In this document: piece by piece, positions 4,524-6,097 of the stretch | Numbering within the stretch: the first letter of the stretch is position 1 | How the letters are laid out: every line of letters begins with the position of its first letter | Assembly: GCA_002937525.1 (NCBI GenBank) | Contig: PTKA01000100.1 | Coordinates: forward strand, 1 to 6,097 | Source: Alphaproteobacteria bacterium MarineAlpha10_Bin3 | GTDB taxonomy: Bacteria > Pseudomonadota > Alphaproteobacteria > UBA8366 > GCA-2717185 | Reading direction: 5' to 3' | DNA length: 6,097 nt | Made by a program: the position numbers and the translations under genes | Notes under the pieces: generated by a model | Told to the model about the DNA's origin: nothing | The model's database searches: none | Seen by the model: only the letters and a program-made list of their open reading frames with translations

Positions 4524-6097
4524 ATGACCGATAAGTTGACCATTGCGATGGCCCAGATCAACCCGACGGTCGGCGATATCGGCGGGAACGTGGCGCGTAT
4601 TCTTGCCGCCCGGGACCGGTCGGTGGGGGCGGATCTCGTGGTTTACTCCGAATTGGTCCTGTCCGGTTATCCGCCCGAAGATCTCGTGCTCAAACCCTTT
4701 TTCCAGGACCGGATCGAAGCGGCCGCCAACCAGCTGGCCGCAGCGACGGGCGATGGTGGCGCCGCCATGCTGGTCGGCGCGCCGTGGCGCCATGAAGGCG
4801 GATTGTACAATGCTGTATTGCTGCTGGATGGCGGTGCCGTCGCGGCGGTCCGCTTCAAGCGAAACCTGCCCAATTACAGCGTTTTCGACGAGAAACGCAT
4901 CTTCGACGACGGCCCGATGCCGGGGCCGGTGAATTTTCGCGACGTGCGCATCGGCGTACCGGTCTGCGAGGATATCTGGTCGCCCGAAGTGGCGGAATGT
5001 CTGGTCGAGAACGGCGCGGAAATCCTGATCGTCGTCAACGGATCGCCGTTCGAATCCGACAAGGTCGACGTCCGCCTGCAACACGCGGTGCAACGGGTCA
5101 CTGAAACCGGTCTGCCGTTACTCTATGTCAATCAGGTCGGTGGCCAGGACGAGTTGGTTTTCGATGGCGGCTCTTTTGCGCTGAACGCGAATTGCCGGCT
5201 GGCGGCGCGTCAACCGGCCTTCACCGAAGACATCTTGATGACGCAATGGCGCCGCGACGGCAATAACGGCTGGGTCTGCGCGGTGACCGACCGGGCCGCC
5301 CACCCGGAAGGGCTGGGGGCGTCGTATCAGGCCATGGTGCTGGGACTGGCAGATTACGTGAACAAGAACGGCTTTCCTGGCGTCATCCTGGGTCTGTCGG
5401 GCGGTATCGATTCGGCGCTGAGTGCTGCCGTCGCGGTCGATGCGCTGGGACCGGACCGGGTGCGCTGCGTGATGATGCCGTCGCCTTATACCAGCCAGGA
5501 CAGCCTCGACGATGCCCGCGAATGCGCCCAATTGCTGGGCGTGCGGCTGGACGATGTCCGCATCGAACCGGCCATCGACGCCTTCAACGAAATGCTGGCG
5601 CCGATGTTCGGCGACCGCCCGCCCGACACCACGGAGGAGAATATACAGGCGCGCAGCCGCGGCGTGACCCTGATGGCGATATCCAACAAACTTGGCCACA
5701 TGGTCCTGACCACCGGCAACAAATCGGAAATGTCGGTCGGTTACGCAACCCTCTATGGCGATATGTGCGGCGGCTTTTCGGTCCTGAAGGATGTCTATAA
5801 ATGCGATGTCTTCAAATTGTCGCACTGGCGCAATCGCTCGCTGCCGGAACGCGGATTGGGGCCGGCGGGGCGGGTCATCCCGGAGCGGATCATCACCAAG
5901 CCGCCCTCGGCGGAACTGCGGCCCGACCAGACCGATCAGGATTCGCTGCCGCCTTACGACGAACTCGACGATATTCTCTCCTGCCTGATCGAAGACGAGA
6001 TGGGGCTGGCGGCGATCTGCCAGCGCGGCCATGACCAGCAAACCGTGCAGCGGGTCTGGCGGATGCTCGACCGGGCCGAATACAAGCGCCGTCAGGC
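4524..6097 (+). CDS. nadE: Glutamine-dependent NAD+ synthetase (C-terminus cut by right window edge)
   Basis: Converts nicotinate adenine dinucleotide to NAD+ using ATP and ammonia drawn from glutamine, the final step of both de novo and Preiss-Handler NAD synthesis, in the cytosol. The frame is open for 524 codons to the right edge; the family is usually near 550-560 residues, so perhaps 30-40 residues are missing. The N-terminal nitrilase-type glutaminase domain (about 1-260) has a complete Glu-Lys-Cys triad: Glu43 in SELVLSGYPPEDL, Lys112 in RFKRNLPNYSVFDEKR and Cys148 in VCEDIW. The C-terminal synthetase domain carries the ATP-pyrophosphatase loop SGGIDS (292-297), then TTGNKSEMSVGY from 396 and LYGDMCGGFSVLKDVYK after it. 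ATG 4524 gives the expected start, M-x-x-K-L-T-I-A-M-A-Q-I-N-P. It is the NAD+-forming partner to the phosphoribosyltransferase and the sirtuin nearby, but is transcribed separately from both. No defect is visible. Confidence 0.97.
   Translation, partial: MTDKLTIAMAQINPTVGDIGGNVARILAARDRSVGADLVVYSELVLSGYPPEDLVLKPFFQDRIEAAANQLAAATGDGGAAMLVGAPWRHEGGLYNAVLLLDGGAVAAVRFKRNLPNYSVFDEKRIFDDGPMPGPVNFRDVRIGVPVCEDIWSPEVAECLVENGAEILIVVNGSPFESDKVDVRLQHAVQRVTETGLPLLYVNQVGGQDELVFDGGSFALNANCRLAARQPAFTEDILMTQWRRDGNNGWVCAVTDRAAHPEGLGASYQAMVLGLADYVNKNGFPGVILGLSGGIDSALSAAVAVDALGPDRVRCVMMPSPYTSQDSLDDARECAQLLGVRLDDVRIEPAIDAFNEMLAPMFGDRPPDTTEENIQARSRGVTLMAISNKLGHMVLTTGNKSEMSVGYATLYGDMCGGFSVLKDVYKCDVFKLSHWRNRSLPERGLGPAGRVIPERIITKPPSAELRPDQTDQDSLPPYDELDDILSCLIEDEMGLAAICQRGHDQQTVQRVWRMLDRAEYKRRQ

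Noticed and set aside
5118..6041. 307-codon minus-strand ORF opposite nadE, and a 211-codon one at 4458-5093
   Set aside because: The plus strand encodes an intact NadE with all catalytic motifs; these antisense frames have no family features.

Overview
The window is a GC-rich stretch of ordinary bacterial chromosome. It most likely comes from an alphaproteobacterium of Rhodospirillales-like type. I base this on recognising the alphaproteobacterial style of the sirtuin and of the plant/proteobacterial class II DAHP synthase, and on uniform high-GC codon use; no search could be run. There are six protein genes, two of them cut by the window edges. I see no tRNA, rRNA, CRISPR array, insertion sequence or phage gene.

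Layout, left to right. On the minus strand, positions 1-882 hold the first 41 codons of an MmgE/PrpD-family gene (TTG start, running off the left edge), preceded in its transcript by a complete Sir2-type deacylase gene. The two overlap by four bases (TTGA). A divergent intergenic region (883-1035) separates this pair from a plus-strand pair: class II DAHP synthase (1036-2418) and, two bases later, a short nicotinate phosphoribosyltransferase-like gene (2421-3575). Convergent to it, 22 bp away, is a minus-strand gene for a helical protein I do not recognise (3598-4419). A second divergent intergenic region (4420-4523) leads to a plus-strand glutamine-dependent NAD+ synthetase gene (4524 to beyond 6097), cut near its C-terminus.

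Functional theme. Three of the six genes touch NAD. The sirtuin consumes NAD+ and releases nicotinamide. The phosphoribosyltransferase makes nicotinate mononucleotide, the Preiss-Handler entry step. NadE performs the last step, amidation of NaAD to NAD+. The nicotinamidase (PncA) and adenylyltransferase (NadD) needed to close the cycle are not here. DAHP synthase is the first step of the shikimate pathway and has no obvious link to NAD beyond its tight junction with the phosphoribosyltransferase gene.

I do not see a dramatic new system. The points most worth a second look are a four-codon mini-ORF with a well-placed Shine-Dalgarno sequence that ends on the sirtuin start codon, the orphan 273-residue protein beside nadE, the NAD gene grouping, the unassigned specificity of the sirtuin, and the atypical phosphoribosyltransferase.
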